Shown: in pieces, positions 17,133 through 26,167 of the stretch
How the letters are laid out: each line of letters starts with the position of its first letter
Position numbering within the stretch: the stretch's first letter is position 1
Assembly: GCF_026343115.1 (NCBI RefSeq)
Contig: NZ_JAPEMC010000002.1
Span: 558,001 to 622,000 of the forward strand
Direction of reading: 5' to 3'
Length of the DNA stretch: 64,000 bases
Origin: Streptomyces sp. NBC_00102
Lineage (GTDB): Bacteria > Actinomycetota > Actinomycetes > Streptomycetales > Streptomycetaceae
Notes under the pieces: model-generated
What the model was told of the DNA's origin: nothing
Database searches by the model: none
What the model saw: only the letters and a program-made list of their open reading frames with translations
Translations under genes and position numbers: made by a program

Positions 17133-20100
17133 TTGAGCGTGGTTCTCTTCCGCAGACCTGCCCGTCGCCGTGGCCCCGACATGCCAGAGGGCGAGCTGAA
17201 CCTGCAGGAACCCCCGACGCTTCCGGAGACCGTGCCGGACAGCTCGGCGGTGTGGACGTACATGCCGATGGCCATGATGTCCGTCTCCATGATGCTGATC
17301 TTCATCAAGCCGGGTGGCGGCAACAGTTCGTTCACCTACATCGCGCTGGGCATGATGGTGATGGCCTCCGGAGCGATGATGGTCGGCCAGGTGATGCGCA
17401 AGACGGGTGAGCGCAAGCAGCGGCTGCGCGGAGAGCGCCGGGACTATCTGCGCTATCTCACTCAGATCCGGCGCCAGGTCCACCGGGCGGTCGTCGAACA
17501 GCAACTGGCCCTCGCGTGGCGGCATCCGCACCCCCGGACGCTGCGCTCGATGGTCCGCACCACCAGGCTGTGGGAACGGCGGGTCAAGGACGAGGACTTC
17601 GGTGAGGTCCGGATCGCCGTCGGAGACCAGCAGTTCGCGATGAGGCTCAATCCGCTGTCCACCAAACCCGTCGAGGACTTGGAACCGCTCAGCGCACACG
17701 CCCTGCGCCGCTTCATCCGCGCCTACAGCACCGTGCCCGGCCAGCCCATCGCGCTCTATCTGCGCTCCTGGTCACGGGTACTGACCCGCGGCGACCAGGC
17801 CGCCACTCGCGCCATGGTCCGCGCCGCACTGAGCCAGCTGGCCGTGTTCCACCCGCCGGAGGAACTGTGGATCGCGCTGTGCGTGTCCGACGAGCGGCGC
17901 GCGGACTGGGAATGGGTCAAGTGGCTGCCGCACAACCTGCATCCGCAGGAGCAGGACGGCGCCGGATCCGCCCGCATGATGGCCGGCACCTTCAACGACC
18001 TGGAGGATCTGCTCGGCGCCGAATTCACCGAGCGCCCGGTCTTCGACCCGGACGCGGTGCCGGGCCGTGACGAGCCTTACACCGTGATCGTGGTCGACGG
18101 CGTCACCGTGCCCGCCGGTCACCGGCTGGACGGCCCCGGCTTCCGCAACACCGTCGTGCTGGACCTCTCCGAAGCCTTCGCCTGGCGCCCCGGCCGCACC
18201 ACCCTGCGCCTCGACGTGGCCCCCGACGCGGTCCGCCTGGTGCGCACCGACCGCAGCCGCAAGGAGCAGACCACCCTCCTCGGCCGCCCCGACCGGATCG
18301 GGCCCGCCGCCGCCGAGGCACTGGCCCGGCTGATCGCCCCGTACCGCATGAGCCTGGCCGCCGACATCGCCGAACCCCTCAGTACTGATGTGCAGTTGAC
18401 TACACTGCTGGGCATCCCCGATCTCTTCAGGCACACTCCCGACGCCCTCTGGAAGCGCCACGCCGGGGCCGCCCGGCTGCGGGTCCCGGTGGCCGTCGGC
18501 GCGGACGGCACACCCGTGGAACTCGACATCAAGGAGTCCGCGCAGGGCGGTATGGGCCCGCACGGCATGCTCATCGGCGCCACCGGCTCCGGCAAGAGCG
18601 AACTGCTGCGCACCCTGGTCCTCGGACTGGCCCTCACCAACTCCTCCGAGACCCTGAACTTCATCCTGGTCGACTTCAAGGGTGGTGCGACCTTCCTGGG
18701 CCTCGACGAACTCCCGCACACCTCCGCCGTCATCACCAACCTCGCCGACGAAGTCGCGCTGGTGGAACGTATGCAGGACGCCCTGCACGGCGAACTCATG
18801 CGCCGCCAGGAGCTGCTGCGCGCGGCGGGCAACTACACGTCCGCCCTGGAGTACGAGAGGGCCCGCGCCTCCGGCACCCCGCTCGAGCCACTGCCCAGCC
18901 TCTTCGTCGTGGTCGACGAGTTCAGTGAACTCCTGGCTGCTCACCGGGAGTTCATGGATCTCTTCGTGATGATCGGCAGGCTCGGCCGATCGCTCGGGGT
19001 GCACCTGCTGCTCGCCTCCCAGCGCCTGGACGAAGGGCGCATGCACCAGCTGGAGAGCCATCTCTCCTACCGGATCGGCCTGCGCACCTTCTCGGCCATG
19101 GAGAGCCGCGGGGTGCTCGGAGTCCCCGACGCCTACCAACTACCCTCGCAGCCCGGCGCCGGCTACCTCAAGAGCGGGGTGGAGGCACTCACCCGCTTCC
19201 GTGCCGCGTACGTCTCCGGTCCCTACCGGCACCGCCGTGGCGCCGCCGTCCAGGCCAGGGTCGCCAGCCAGGTCGTGCCCTGGACGGCCGGCTGGGTGGT
19301 CCCGCGGGCCTCCGCCGCCCCCGTTCCCGACCCGGCGGAGGAGGAGACGGAGTCCGCCGAGAGCCTGCTGGCCGTGGCCGTCGACCGGCTGCGCGACTCC
19401 GGCCCCGACGCGCACCAGGTGTGGCTGCCGCCGCTCGACGTACCGCCGACCCTGGACGGTCTGCTCCCCGGCATCCGACCCACCGCCGACCGTGGCCTCA
19501 GCGCCACCCGCTGGCCAGGTACCGGACGGCTCCGGGTCCCCGTCGGCCTGGTCGACAAGCCCTTCGACCAGCGGCGCGAACCGTTGGTGCTCGACCTGTC
19601 CGCGGGCGGCGGCCACATCGCCATCGCGGGTGGCTCGCAGAGCGGCAAGTCCACCGTGCTGCGCGCCCTCCTCGCCTCCCTCGCCCTCACCCACACCCCG
19701 GCCGAAGTGCAGTTCTACTGCCTTGACTTCGGCGGCGGCACTCTCTCCTCGCTCACCGGGATGCCGCACGTCGCCGGGGTCGCCTCCCGCCTCGACAGCG
19801 AGCGGATCAGCCGTACGGTGGCCGAGGTCACCACCGTGCTCAACCACCGTGAGCAGCTCTTCCTCGACCAGGGGATCGACTCCATGGCCACCTACCGGCG
19901 CCGGCGCGCGGCCGGGGAGTTCGCCGACGAGGCACACGGGGACGTCTTCCTCGTGGTGGACGGCTGGGCTCAGGTCAAGCAGAACTTCGACCACCTGCTG
20001 CCCACGTTCAACCAGCTCGCCACCGGCGGTCTCAACTACGGTATCCACCTGATCACCACCACCACCCGCTGGGTCGAACTGAGCGCGCAGGTACGTGACC

Positions 20101-21125
20101 AGAGCGCGACCCGGCTGGAACTGCGGCTCGGCGACCCCATGGACTCCGTGGTCGACGTACGCAAGGCGGCCCTCGTGCCCCGCCTGCCCGGACGCGGACT
20201 CACGGTCGACGGCAAACTGCACTTCCTGACCGCCCTGCCCCGCCTCGACGGCTTCACCACCACGGAGGACCTCGGCGAGGGCGTCACCGCCCTGGTGGAG
20301 AGGATCGCCGAACACTGGTCGGGAGAACCCGCGCCCGCCGTACGGATGCTGCCGCACCGGCTGCCCGCCTCGACGCTGCCCGCACCGGAGCTGGGCGACG
20401 GACTGCGACTTCCGCTGGGCCAGGACGAGGAGAAACTCGCCACGGTGTGGCACGACTTCAGCCGAACCCCGCACCTGGTGGCGGTCGGCGACACCGAGAG
20501 CGGCAAGACCAACCTGCTGCGGCTCGTCGCGAAGGCGGTCACCGACCGCTACGCCCCGACCGAGGCGCGGGTCCTCGTCGTCGACTACCGGCGCGAACTC
20601 GTCGACGCCGTCCCGCCGGAGTACCAGCTCGGGCACGCCGTCTCCGTCGACGCCCTCAAGGAACTCGTCGGCGGTTCGGCGCGCGCGCTCAAGACCCGGT
20701 TGCCGGGGCCGGACATCACCCCCGCCCGGATGCGGCTCGCCGACTGGTGGAAGGGACCCAGGCTGTTCGTGCTCGTGGACGACTACGACATGGTGGTCGG
20801 CAGCAACAACTTCGACCACCCCTTCGCACCGCTCTTCGACCACCTGGCCCTGGGGCACGAACTGGGACTGCACGTCATCGCCGTCCGCTCCGCCACCGGC
20901 GCCGGCCGCGGCCTCAACGACCAGTTGCTGCGCCGCCTCGACGAGGCCAACACCCCGGGCGTACTGCTGTCGTGCCCGCCGTCGGAGGGCTATGTCTTCG
21001 GCAACATCAAGCCGCGCAACCTGCCTGCGGGACGTGCGCAGTACATCGCCAGGCGCAAGGCGACACTGATCCAGACGGCTCTCGCGGAGACGGCGGAGTC
21101 CTCCGGCGGAGGGGACCGGGCCTGA
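17133..21125 (+). CDS. eccC: T7SS motor ATPase EccC (fused, three FtsK/SpoIIIE domains)
   Basis: A 1,330-residue ATPase that recognises Esx-type signals and drives export. Two membrane segments lie at about residues 48-63 and 70-88. Three FtsK/SpoIIIE domains follow, with Walker A motifs GATGSGKSE (about 481), GGSQSGKST (about 834) and GDTESGKTN (about 1118). Walker B-like strands include LNFILVDF, LFVVVDEF, DVFLVVD and RLFVLVDD. The start is TTG, with AAGGAG 8 nt upstream; a GTG two codons later has poorer spacing. The gene is a single fused form rather than split EccCa/EccCb. It stands alone on the plus strand, divergent from eccD and convergent with mycP. Confidence 0.95.
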   Translation: MSVVLFRRPARRRGPDMPEGELNLQEPPTLPETVPDSSAVWTYMPMAMMSVSMMLIFIKPGGGNSSFTYIALGMMVMASGAMMVGQVMRKTGERKQRLRGERRDYLRYLTQIRRQVHRAVVEQQLALAWRHPHPRTLRSMVRTTRLWERRVKDEDFGEVRIAVGDQQFAMRLNPLSTKPVEDLEPLSAHALRRFIRAYSTVPGQPIALYLRSWSRVLTRGDQAATRAMVRAALSQLAVFHPPEELWIALCVSDERRADWEWVKWLPHNLHPQEQDGAGSARMMAGTFNDLEDLLGAEFTERPVFDPDAVPGRDEPYTVIVVDGVTVPAGHRLDGPGFRNTVVLDLSEAFAWRPGRTTLRLDVAPDAVRLVRTDRSRKEQTTLLGRPDRIGPAAAEALARLIAPYRMSLAADIAEPLSTDVQLTTLLGIPDLFRHTPDALWKRHAGAARLRVPVAVGADGTPVELDIKESAQGGMGPHGMLIGATGSGKSELLRTLVLGLALTNSSETLNFILVDFKGGATFLGLDELPHTSAVITNLADEVALVERMQDALHGELMRRQELLRAAGNYTSALEYERARASGTPLEPLPSLFVVVDEFSELLAAHREFMDLFVMIGRLGRSLGVHLLLASQRLDEGRMHQLESHLSYRIGLRTFSAMESRGVLGVPDAYQLPSQPGAGYLKSGVEALTRFRAAYVSGPYRHRRGAAVQARVASQVVPWTAGWVVPRASAAPVPDPAEEETESAESLLAVAVDRLRDSGPDAHQVWLPPLDVPPTLDGLLPGIRPTADRGLSATRWPGTGRLRVPVGLVDKPFDQRREPLVLDLSAGGGHIAIAGGSQSGKSTVLRALLASLALTHTPAEVQFYCLDFGGGTLSSLTGMPHVAGVASRLDSERISRTVAEVTTVLNHREQLFLDQGIDSMATYRRRRAAGEFADEAHGDVFLVVDGWAQVKQNFDHLLPTFNQLATGGLNYGIHLITTTTRWVELSAQVRDQSATRLELRLGDPMDSVVDVRKAALVPRLPGRGLTVDGKLHFLTALPRLDGFTTTEDLGEGVTALVERIAEHWSGEPAPAVRMLPHRLPASTLPAPELGDGLRLPLGQDEEKLATVWHDFSRTPHLVAVGDTESGKTNLLRLVAKAVTDRYAPTEARVLVVDYRRELVDAVPPEYQLGHAVSVDALKELVGGSARALKTRLPGPDITPARMRLADWWKGPRLFVLVDDYDMVVGSNNFDHPFAPLFDHLALGHELGLHVIAVRSATGAGRGLNDQLLRRLDEANTPGVLLSCPPSEGYVFGNIKPRNLPAGRAQYIARRKATLIQTALAETAESSGGGDRA

Positions 21126-21131
21126 CCCGAC

Positions 21132-21182
21132 GCGCCGCCGGAAGCTGACGGGCGGCTGCCGCCCGTCAGCTTCCGGCGGCGC
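21132..21182. terminator. Bidirectional terminator hairpin between eccC and mycP
   Basis: A perfect 25-bp inverted repeat surrounds a single T (21157), starting 7 bp past the eccC stop. The right arm contains the mycP stop codon (21166-21168) and its last codons. It would terminate both converging genes. The loop is tight, so the actual RNA hairpin would open a few central pairs. Confidence 0.85.
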
Positions 21183-22413
21183 CGCCCTCCTCGGCGGCAG
21201 GGGTGCCCGCCGGCCGCCACCGGCGCGTGCGGGCCCGGGGGAGGGTCAGGGCGGCCCAGGCCACCAGGAGGATCAGCGCCGCGCCTGCCGCCGCGAACAG
21301 CGTGGCCCGGCGGACCGGCGGGGCCGCGTCGTCATCGGGCAGCCGTACGGCGGCTTCCGGCGCCGGGGCCGCGGCGCCGGAAGCGTTCCCCGGCGTCACC
21401 TCCGTCACGGCCGCGAACGGATCGAGCCGGGGGACGACGTCGGGGTAGGCGCTCGCGGTGATCCGGGCGGCGGTCTCCGCGCCGGTGAGGCCGGGGTGGG
21501 AGGAGCGCACCAGAGCCGCCGCCCCGGCCACGTACGCGGCGGCGAGAGAGGCACCCGAACCGATGTAGTGCCCGGTGCCGCGCGCGCCGATCCCGACCAC
21601 TCCGGCACCGGGCGCCGCCAGGTCGGCGGAGACCGGAAGCAGGGCTTCGTCCGGACGCAGCCCCTGCGCGTCGACGTCCAGCACCGACAGAACACCGGGC
21701 TGCGCCGCGGGCCAGTAGTCCCGCGGGGTCGGCTCCTCGCCCTGCGCCGAGGACTTGGCCTCGGGGTCGGGCACGGCCGCCGCGATCACCAGTACGTCCT
21801 TCGCGAGGGCCGCCTCGACGGCCTTCGTCAGCCCGTCCGACCCCCGCACCAGAGCCGGCGAGACGGTGATCACGTCGGCGCCCGCCGCCGTCGCCGCGGC
21901 GATTCCCGACGCGACGCTCTGCGCGGTGGCCGCACCCCGTTCGTCCGTGCCGCGCACCGCGAGAATCCTCGCCCGCTGGGCGACCCCCGCGAACCGCACC
22001 CCGTCGACGGTGGCCGCGGCGACCAGCCCCGCGACGAAAGTCCCATGCCCCACGCAGTCCTGATCCGCAGGACCCACCGCGGTCACCCGGCCGGACAGGG
22101 CGGACGCCGTCGTGGACACCCCGGTGTCGACCACCGCCACCGTCACCCCGGAGCCGTCCGAGAACGGCCAGGTGCGCGTCAGCTGGAGACTCCGCTGCTC
22201 CCAGGGCACGGTCGTGGCCCGCTGGGCGGAGGCGCCGGTGCAGACCGCGTCGGCGTCCAGCCGGGCGGGCATCACGGGCAGCCGTACCGGCGTGTCGTCC
22301 GCTGCGGACGCCTCGGGCCCGCAGACCAGCGACAGCAAGGTTCCCAGGCACAGACACACGGTCAACATGCGTGCTGTGTGCGGGAGATGAGCCAGAGGAG
22401 GACGCTGAGTCAT
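21166..22413 (-). CDS. mycP: T7SS membrane-anchored subtilisin-like protease, mycosin
   Basis: A 415-residue S8 protease. After an N-terminal signal peptide (MLTVCLCLGTLLSLVCG) come the catalytic Asp (VAVVDTGV), His (GHGTFVAG) and Ser (GASLAAAYVAG, Ala replacing the usual Thr before Ser). A C-terminal transmembrane helix (ATLFAAAGAALILLVAWAAL) and a short basic tail anchor it. Mycosins stabilise the T7SS membrane complex and cleave some substrates on the outer face. I chose ATG 22413, which has AGGA 8 nt upstream; ATG 22422 would add three residues. The gene is 36 bp downstream-facing from the EccA-like gene start side and probably lies in an operon after other minus-strand T7SS genes no longer adjacent. 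Confidence 0.92.
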   Translation of the reverse strand: MTQRPPLAHLPHTARMLTVCLCLGTLLSLVCGPEASAADDTPVRLPVMPARLDADAVCTGASAQRATTVPWEQRSLQLTRTWPFSDGSGVTVAVVDTGVSTTASALSGRVTAVGPADQDCVGHGTFVAGLVAAATVDGVRFAGVAQRARILAVRGTDERGAATAQSVASGIAAATAAGADVITVSPALVRGSDGLTKAVEAALAKDVLVIAAAVPDPEAKSSAQGEEPTPRDYWPAAQPGVLSVLDVDAQGLRPDEALLPVSADLAAPGAGVVGIGARGTGHYIGSGASLAAAYVAGAAALVRSSHPGLTGAETAARITASAYPDVVPRLDPFAAVTEVTPGNASGAAAPAPEAAVRLPDDDAAPPVRRATLFAAAGAALILLVAWAALTLPRARTRRWRPAGTPAAEEGGAAGS

Positions 22414-22458
22414 GTTCCGCATCCTACGGGCAGCCGGCCGATGCGAGCGGCTCTCCCC

Positions 22459-25400
22459 TCACCCCTCCGGCGTCGGCGTCCGCACCCCCGGCACGTCGGC
22501 GGGCAGCAGGAGACGCAGGTCGTCCAGGCCCGGTGCGGCCATGGCGCTGACCCGGCCCGCCTGCCTGGTCATCATGGACTCCAGGACCTGCCGGGCCAGC
22601 CGTCCGTTGCCGAAGAAGCGGTCGCGCGGCAGGGAGTCGAAGTACTCCCGCAGCAGCCCGCCGACGCCGGGTCCGCATTCGTAGCCCGAACCGTCCGCGT
22701 GCATGCGGACGATCGTGACCAGCTCGTCGGAGGTGTAGTCGGCGAACTCCACACGCCGCGAGAACCGGGACGACAGACCCGGGTTCGACGCCAGGAAGGA
22801 CTCCATCTCCCGGGTGTAGCCGGCCACGATGACCACCACCTCGTCACGGTGGTCCTCCATCAGCTTCAGCAAGGTGTCCACGGCCTCCTGGCCGAAGTCC
22901 GAGCCGGAGGAGCCGCTTCCGGGCGTGAGCGTGTAGGCCTCGTCGATGAACAGCACGCCCCCGCGGGCCCGTTCGAAGACCTCGCGGGTCAACTGAGCGG
23001 TGTGGCCGACGAACCGGCCCACCAGGTCGGCCCGCGCCACCTCGACGAGCTGCCCCTGGGGCAGCACGCCCAGCGAGACGAGCAGCTCGCCGTAGAGGCG
23101 GGCGACGGTGGTCTTTCCGGTGCCGGGCGGGCCGGTGAAGACCAGATGGTGGCTGACCCGGGGACTCGGCAGCCCGGCCGCCTCCCGCCGGCGGGCGGTC
23201 GACAGCAGATTGACCAGATCGGTGACATCGCGTTTGACGGCCGCCAGCCCCACCATGTCGCCGAGCCGGGACAGGGCGTCACCGCGGTCCGCCTCGCCCG
23301 CATCCCCGTGCGGTCCGGCCGGGACCTGTGTCCCCACATCCTCGGGGACCAGCAGACTCAGATCCCGCTCGCTCACCTCGGGCTGGGTGGCCAGTCGTAC
23401 GGCCTGCCGGTCGACCATCTCCTCGAACACCTGGCGTGCGGCACGGCCGTTGCCGAACGTGGCGTCCTTGGGCATGCGCTCGAAGTGCACGGCGAGTGCC
23501 GCGGCGGTTCCCTCGCCGAGCTCGTACTGGTGCCGGGCGCACATGGTCTCCATGATGGCCACCAGCTCGTGCACCGCGTAGTTCTCGAACTCCACGGTCC
23601 GCGAGAAGCGGGACGCCAGACCGGGGTTGCTGTTGAGGAAGGACTGCATCTCCCCGGAGTAGCCCGCTGCGACGACCACCACGTCCTCGCGGTGGTCCTC
23701 CATCAGCTTCAGCAGGGTGTCCACCGCCTCCCGCCCGAAGTCGGGCCCAGAACGCCCGCTGTCGGTGGTCAGGGTGTACGCCTCGTCGATGAACAGCACC
23801 CCGCCCAGCGCCCTGTTGAAGGTCTCGGTGGTCTTGATGGCGGTACCGCCGATGACCTGGGCGACCAGATCGGCCCGCGAGACCTCGACCAGGTGCCCGG
23901 AACGCAGCGCGCCCAACTGGGCCAGCACGGTGCCGTAGAGGCGGGCGACGGTGGTCTTGCCGGTGCCGGGTGGGCCCGCGAAGACCAGGTGACGGCTCAT
24001 CGGCGGCGCGGACATTCCCAACTTAGCTCTACGCTGGGCTAGTTGCGTGAGATTGACGAGAGTGCGGACCTGCTGCTTGACGTTGGCGAGGCCGATCAGC
24101 CCCTCCAGCTCTGCGAGCGGGCCGCTCTCCCCGGGCGCGTCCACGCCGTCGGGCACGGTCCCGGCCGGATCGGTGCCCTCGGCCTCGCCGTAACCCCAGG
24201 CGTCCCGGCGGCCGTTGCCACTGGTGGTGAGGCCCTCGACGGCCAGCCGGTCGCCGGGCTGGGACTGGACCAGGCCGCTGCCCGCGTTGTCGCGGACCGT
24301 GCAGTTGACGACGGACACCGGCAGGGTGGTCTCCACCCGCAGTCCGTCCTTGCCGCTGCCTGCCAGGGTGCACCCGTTGAGCGAGGCGCGCCCGCCCTGC
24401 CGGATCACGGCGCCGCACTCCGGGGCGCCGACCACCTGGAGCCTCGTGCCGGTCAGTTCGCCCTCCGCCTCGACGACCACGCCGTCCGCTCCGGCTTCGC
24501 GGATCTCGCAGTCGCGGGCCGTGAGGATGCCGTCGGTGCCCACGGACAGGCCCGCGGTGGCCGGCGCGAGCACGGTGGTGCCCCCGACGTAGAGGTTGCC
24601 CGCATTCTCCACGTGGACGCCCGCCGCGCCGGTCCTGGCGATCTCGCTGTCCTCCAGCCGTCCCCGGCCGTCCTTGGCGACCTCGACGCCGTTGCCGCCC
24701 GCGCCGCTGATCCGTGCGCGGCGGATCATCGGGTTGGCGCCGGTCGCGATCCGGATACCGGCGCCCGCGGTGTCGACCACCTCCACCCGGTCGAGTTCGG
24801 CGGTGGACTCCTCCTCCAGCAGCAGCCCTGACGTGGCCGCGCAGTCCCGCACGGTCAGCGAGGTCAGCGACGGCGATCCGGACCCGGTCACCCGCAGCGC
24901 GGGCGCCTGGGAGGAGTCCAGCCAGCAGTCCTCGTAGGTGCCGCGGCCCCGGTCGGTGACCAGCAGACCGTTGCCCCCGGTGCGGGCCGTACGGCACCGG
25001 CGCAGCAACGGGTCGCTGCCCTGCGAGACGACGAAGGCCGGACCGGTGGTCGCGGTGACCCTGATGTCCTCCAGGACGGTGCGGGAGGCACTTGTCAGAT
25101 GCACGCCGATCGCGACGTCGTGGACGACCGTGCGCAGGACCCGCGTGGTGCAGCGGCCCTCCAGCGCTACGGCCGGCTGGTCGGTGGAGGAGATGTCGCA
25201 GTCCTCGACGGATCCCTGGGCGTCGCCGTTGGCCAGGATCCCGTTGGCCCGCGCGTCGCGCACGGTACAGCCGCGCACCGAGACCCGGCCGCGTTCCCCG
25301 ATCACCACACCCGACGTGCCCAGATGCTCGACGGTGCAGGACTCCAGGGAGCTTTCCACGGCGGAGGTGACGACCACCCCGGCCCCCACGCGGTTGCTGA

Positions 25401-25791
25401 TCCGGCAGTCGCGCATCGCCAGCGACCCGGTCTCCCGGGCGAGAACGGCCGTCCACGCGGACCCGGTGACCTCGCAGCCGTCCATGGCCACCTGGCCGCG
25501 GACCGCGTCCACGGCGGGCACGTCCTCGTCCCTGCCGCGCAGCACCAGATCGGTGAGCATCACGGCGTCGGCGCGCAGACTGACCGCGCTGCCGCGCCGG
25601 GGGCGTATCTCCACCGTCCCCCGCGACTGTTCGGCGACGATGGTCACCCGTATGCCGACGACGAGGCTCTCCTCGTACGTCCCGGGACCCACGCTGATCA
25701 CCGCGCCGCTGCGCGCCCCCGCGAGCGCCTCACCGATCGTGCGGAAGCCGCCGGTTCCGTCGGGTCGGACCGTCAGTACCTGGCGTGACAC
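22459..25791 (-). CDS. Beta-helix protein fused to two EccA/CbbX-type AAA+ ATPase domains
   Basis: A 1,110-residue protein. Residues 1 to about 520 are a right-handed parallel beta-helix of about 22-residue coils (pectate-lyase/NosD type), opening with LTVRPDGTGGFRTIGEAL. Two AAA+ domains follow, each with GPPGTGKTT Walker A (about 603 and 883) and VLFIDEAYTL Walker B (about 663 and 943), in the CbbX/SpoVK/EccA class. The protein has no signal peptide and is therefore cytosolic. EccA-type ATPases act on T7SS substrates in the cytosol. The start is GTG with GGAGAG just upstream. It lies 45 bp upstream of mycP on the same strand, so the two probably form an operon. The tandem AAA+ arrangement differs from mycobacterial EccA (TPR plus one AAA+). 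Confidence 0.88.
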   Translation of the reverse strand: MSRQVLTVRPDGTGGFRTIGEALAGARSGAVISVGPGTYEESLVVGIRVTIVAEQSRGTVEIRPRRGSAVSLRADAVMLTDLVLRGRDEDVPAVDAVRGQVAMDGCEVTGSAWTAVLARETGSLAMRDCRISNRVGAGVVVTSAVESSLESCTVEHLGTSGVVIGERGRVSVRGCTVRDARANGILANGDAQGSVEDCDISSTDQPAVALEGRCTTRVLRTVVHDVAIGVHLTSASRTVLEDIRVTATTGPAFVVSQGSDPLLRRCRTARTGGNGLLVTDRGRGTYEDCWLDSSQAPALRVTGSGSPSLTSLTVRDCAATSGLLLEEESTAELDRVEVVDTAGAGIRIATGANPMIRRARISGAGGNGVEVAKDGRGRLEDSEIARTGAAGVHVENAGNLYVGGTTVLAPATAGLSVGTDGILTARDCEIREAGADGVVVEAEGELTGTRLQVVGAPECGAVIRQGGRASLNGCTLAGSGKDGLRVETTLPVSVVNCTVRDNAGSGLVQSQPGDRLAVEGLTTSGNGRRDAWGYGEAEGTDPAGTVPDGVDAPGESGPLAELEGLIGLANVKQQVRTLVNLTQLAQRRAKLGMSAPPMSRHLVFAGPPGTGKTTVARLYGTVLAQLGALRSGHLVEVSRADLVAQVIGGTAIKTTETFNRALGGVLFIDEAYTLTTDSGRSGPDFGREAVDTLLKLMEDHREDVVVVAAGYSGEMQSFLNSNPGLASRFSRTVEFENYAVHELVAIMETMCARHQYELGEGTAAALAVHFERMPKDATFGNGRAARQVFEEMVDRQAVRLATQPEVSERDLSLLVPEDVGTQVPAGPHGDAGEADRGDALSRLGDMVGLAAVKRDVTDLVNLLSTARRREAAGLPSPRVSHHLVFTGPPGTGKTTVARLYGELLVSLGVLPQGQLVEVARADLVGRFVGHTAQLTREVFERARGGVLFIDEAYTLTPGSGSSGSDFGQEAVDTLLKLMEDHRDEVVVIVAGYTREMESFLASNPGLSSRFSRRVEFADYTSDELVTIVRMHADGSGYECGPGVGGLLREYFDSLPRDRFFGNGRLARQVLESMMTRQAGRVSAMAAPGLDDLRLLLPADVPGVRTPTPEG

Positions 25792-26144
25792 GCGCTCTCC
25801 ATCTCTCGCAGACTCACAGCGCCGATCACCCTTGGCAGGGTGCAGACCGCCCCATCATGCCTGTCTCTGCGAGGTGTTGACACGTCGGCCCGAGTCGGGG
25901 TCCTCAACTTTCCCGTCGGACGCGCCAGATCGCCGGGCTCGGCCGGCGCCGGCGCGGCAGGCGGACGCCGGCCCCCCGGTCGTTCTCGGGGGCCGTACGG
26001 GGATCAACGGCCCTGACCGGGGCGGCGGGCCCTCGGCCTCCGGAAGCGGCCCGCGGGCGACGTTCTCCTCCGCTCCGTTGTTGCCGGGACATTGCCGCAG
26101 GTGAAGGCGTGTGGGCACCTCTTGACACCCTTTTCCGGGGCGCC
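25792..26144. other. Gene-free stretch upstream of the EccA-like gene
   Basis: I see no convincing coding frame in these 353 bp; short frames lack ribosome binding sites and are shadow-like. It should hold the promoter of the minus-strand EccA-like gene, which I cannot place. Its right end holds the -35 element of the cupin promoter (26122-26127). Confidence 0.6.
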
Positions 26145-26148
26145 CTAG
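26122..26148 (+). promoter_or_regulatory. Orphaned -35 half of the cupin promoter
   Basis: A perfect TTGACA at 26122-26127 is followed by 18 bp and then TAG (26146-26148), where the IS element begins. Across the IS, the duplicated TAG continues as TAGCGT. Before insertion this would have been TTGACA-N18-TAGCGT. At present the left junction reads TAGTAG, which lacks the final T of a -10. Confidence 0.6.
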
Positions 26149-26164
26149 TAGGGCTTGGTCAGGT
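26149..26164 (+). repeat. Left terminal inverted repeat of the IS
   Basis: TAGGGCTTGGTCAGGT, identical over 16 bp to the reverse complement of the right end, with weaker similarity continuing inward. Confidence 0.9.
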
Positions 26165-26167
26165 TGA

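Noticed and set aside
19140..20873. 577-codon minus-strand frame inside eccC
   Set aside because: Antisense to a clear EccC ATPase region; no recognisable domain.
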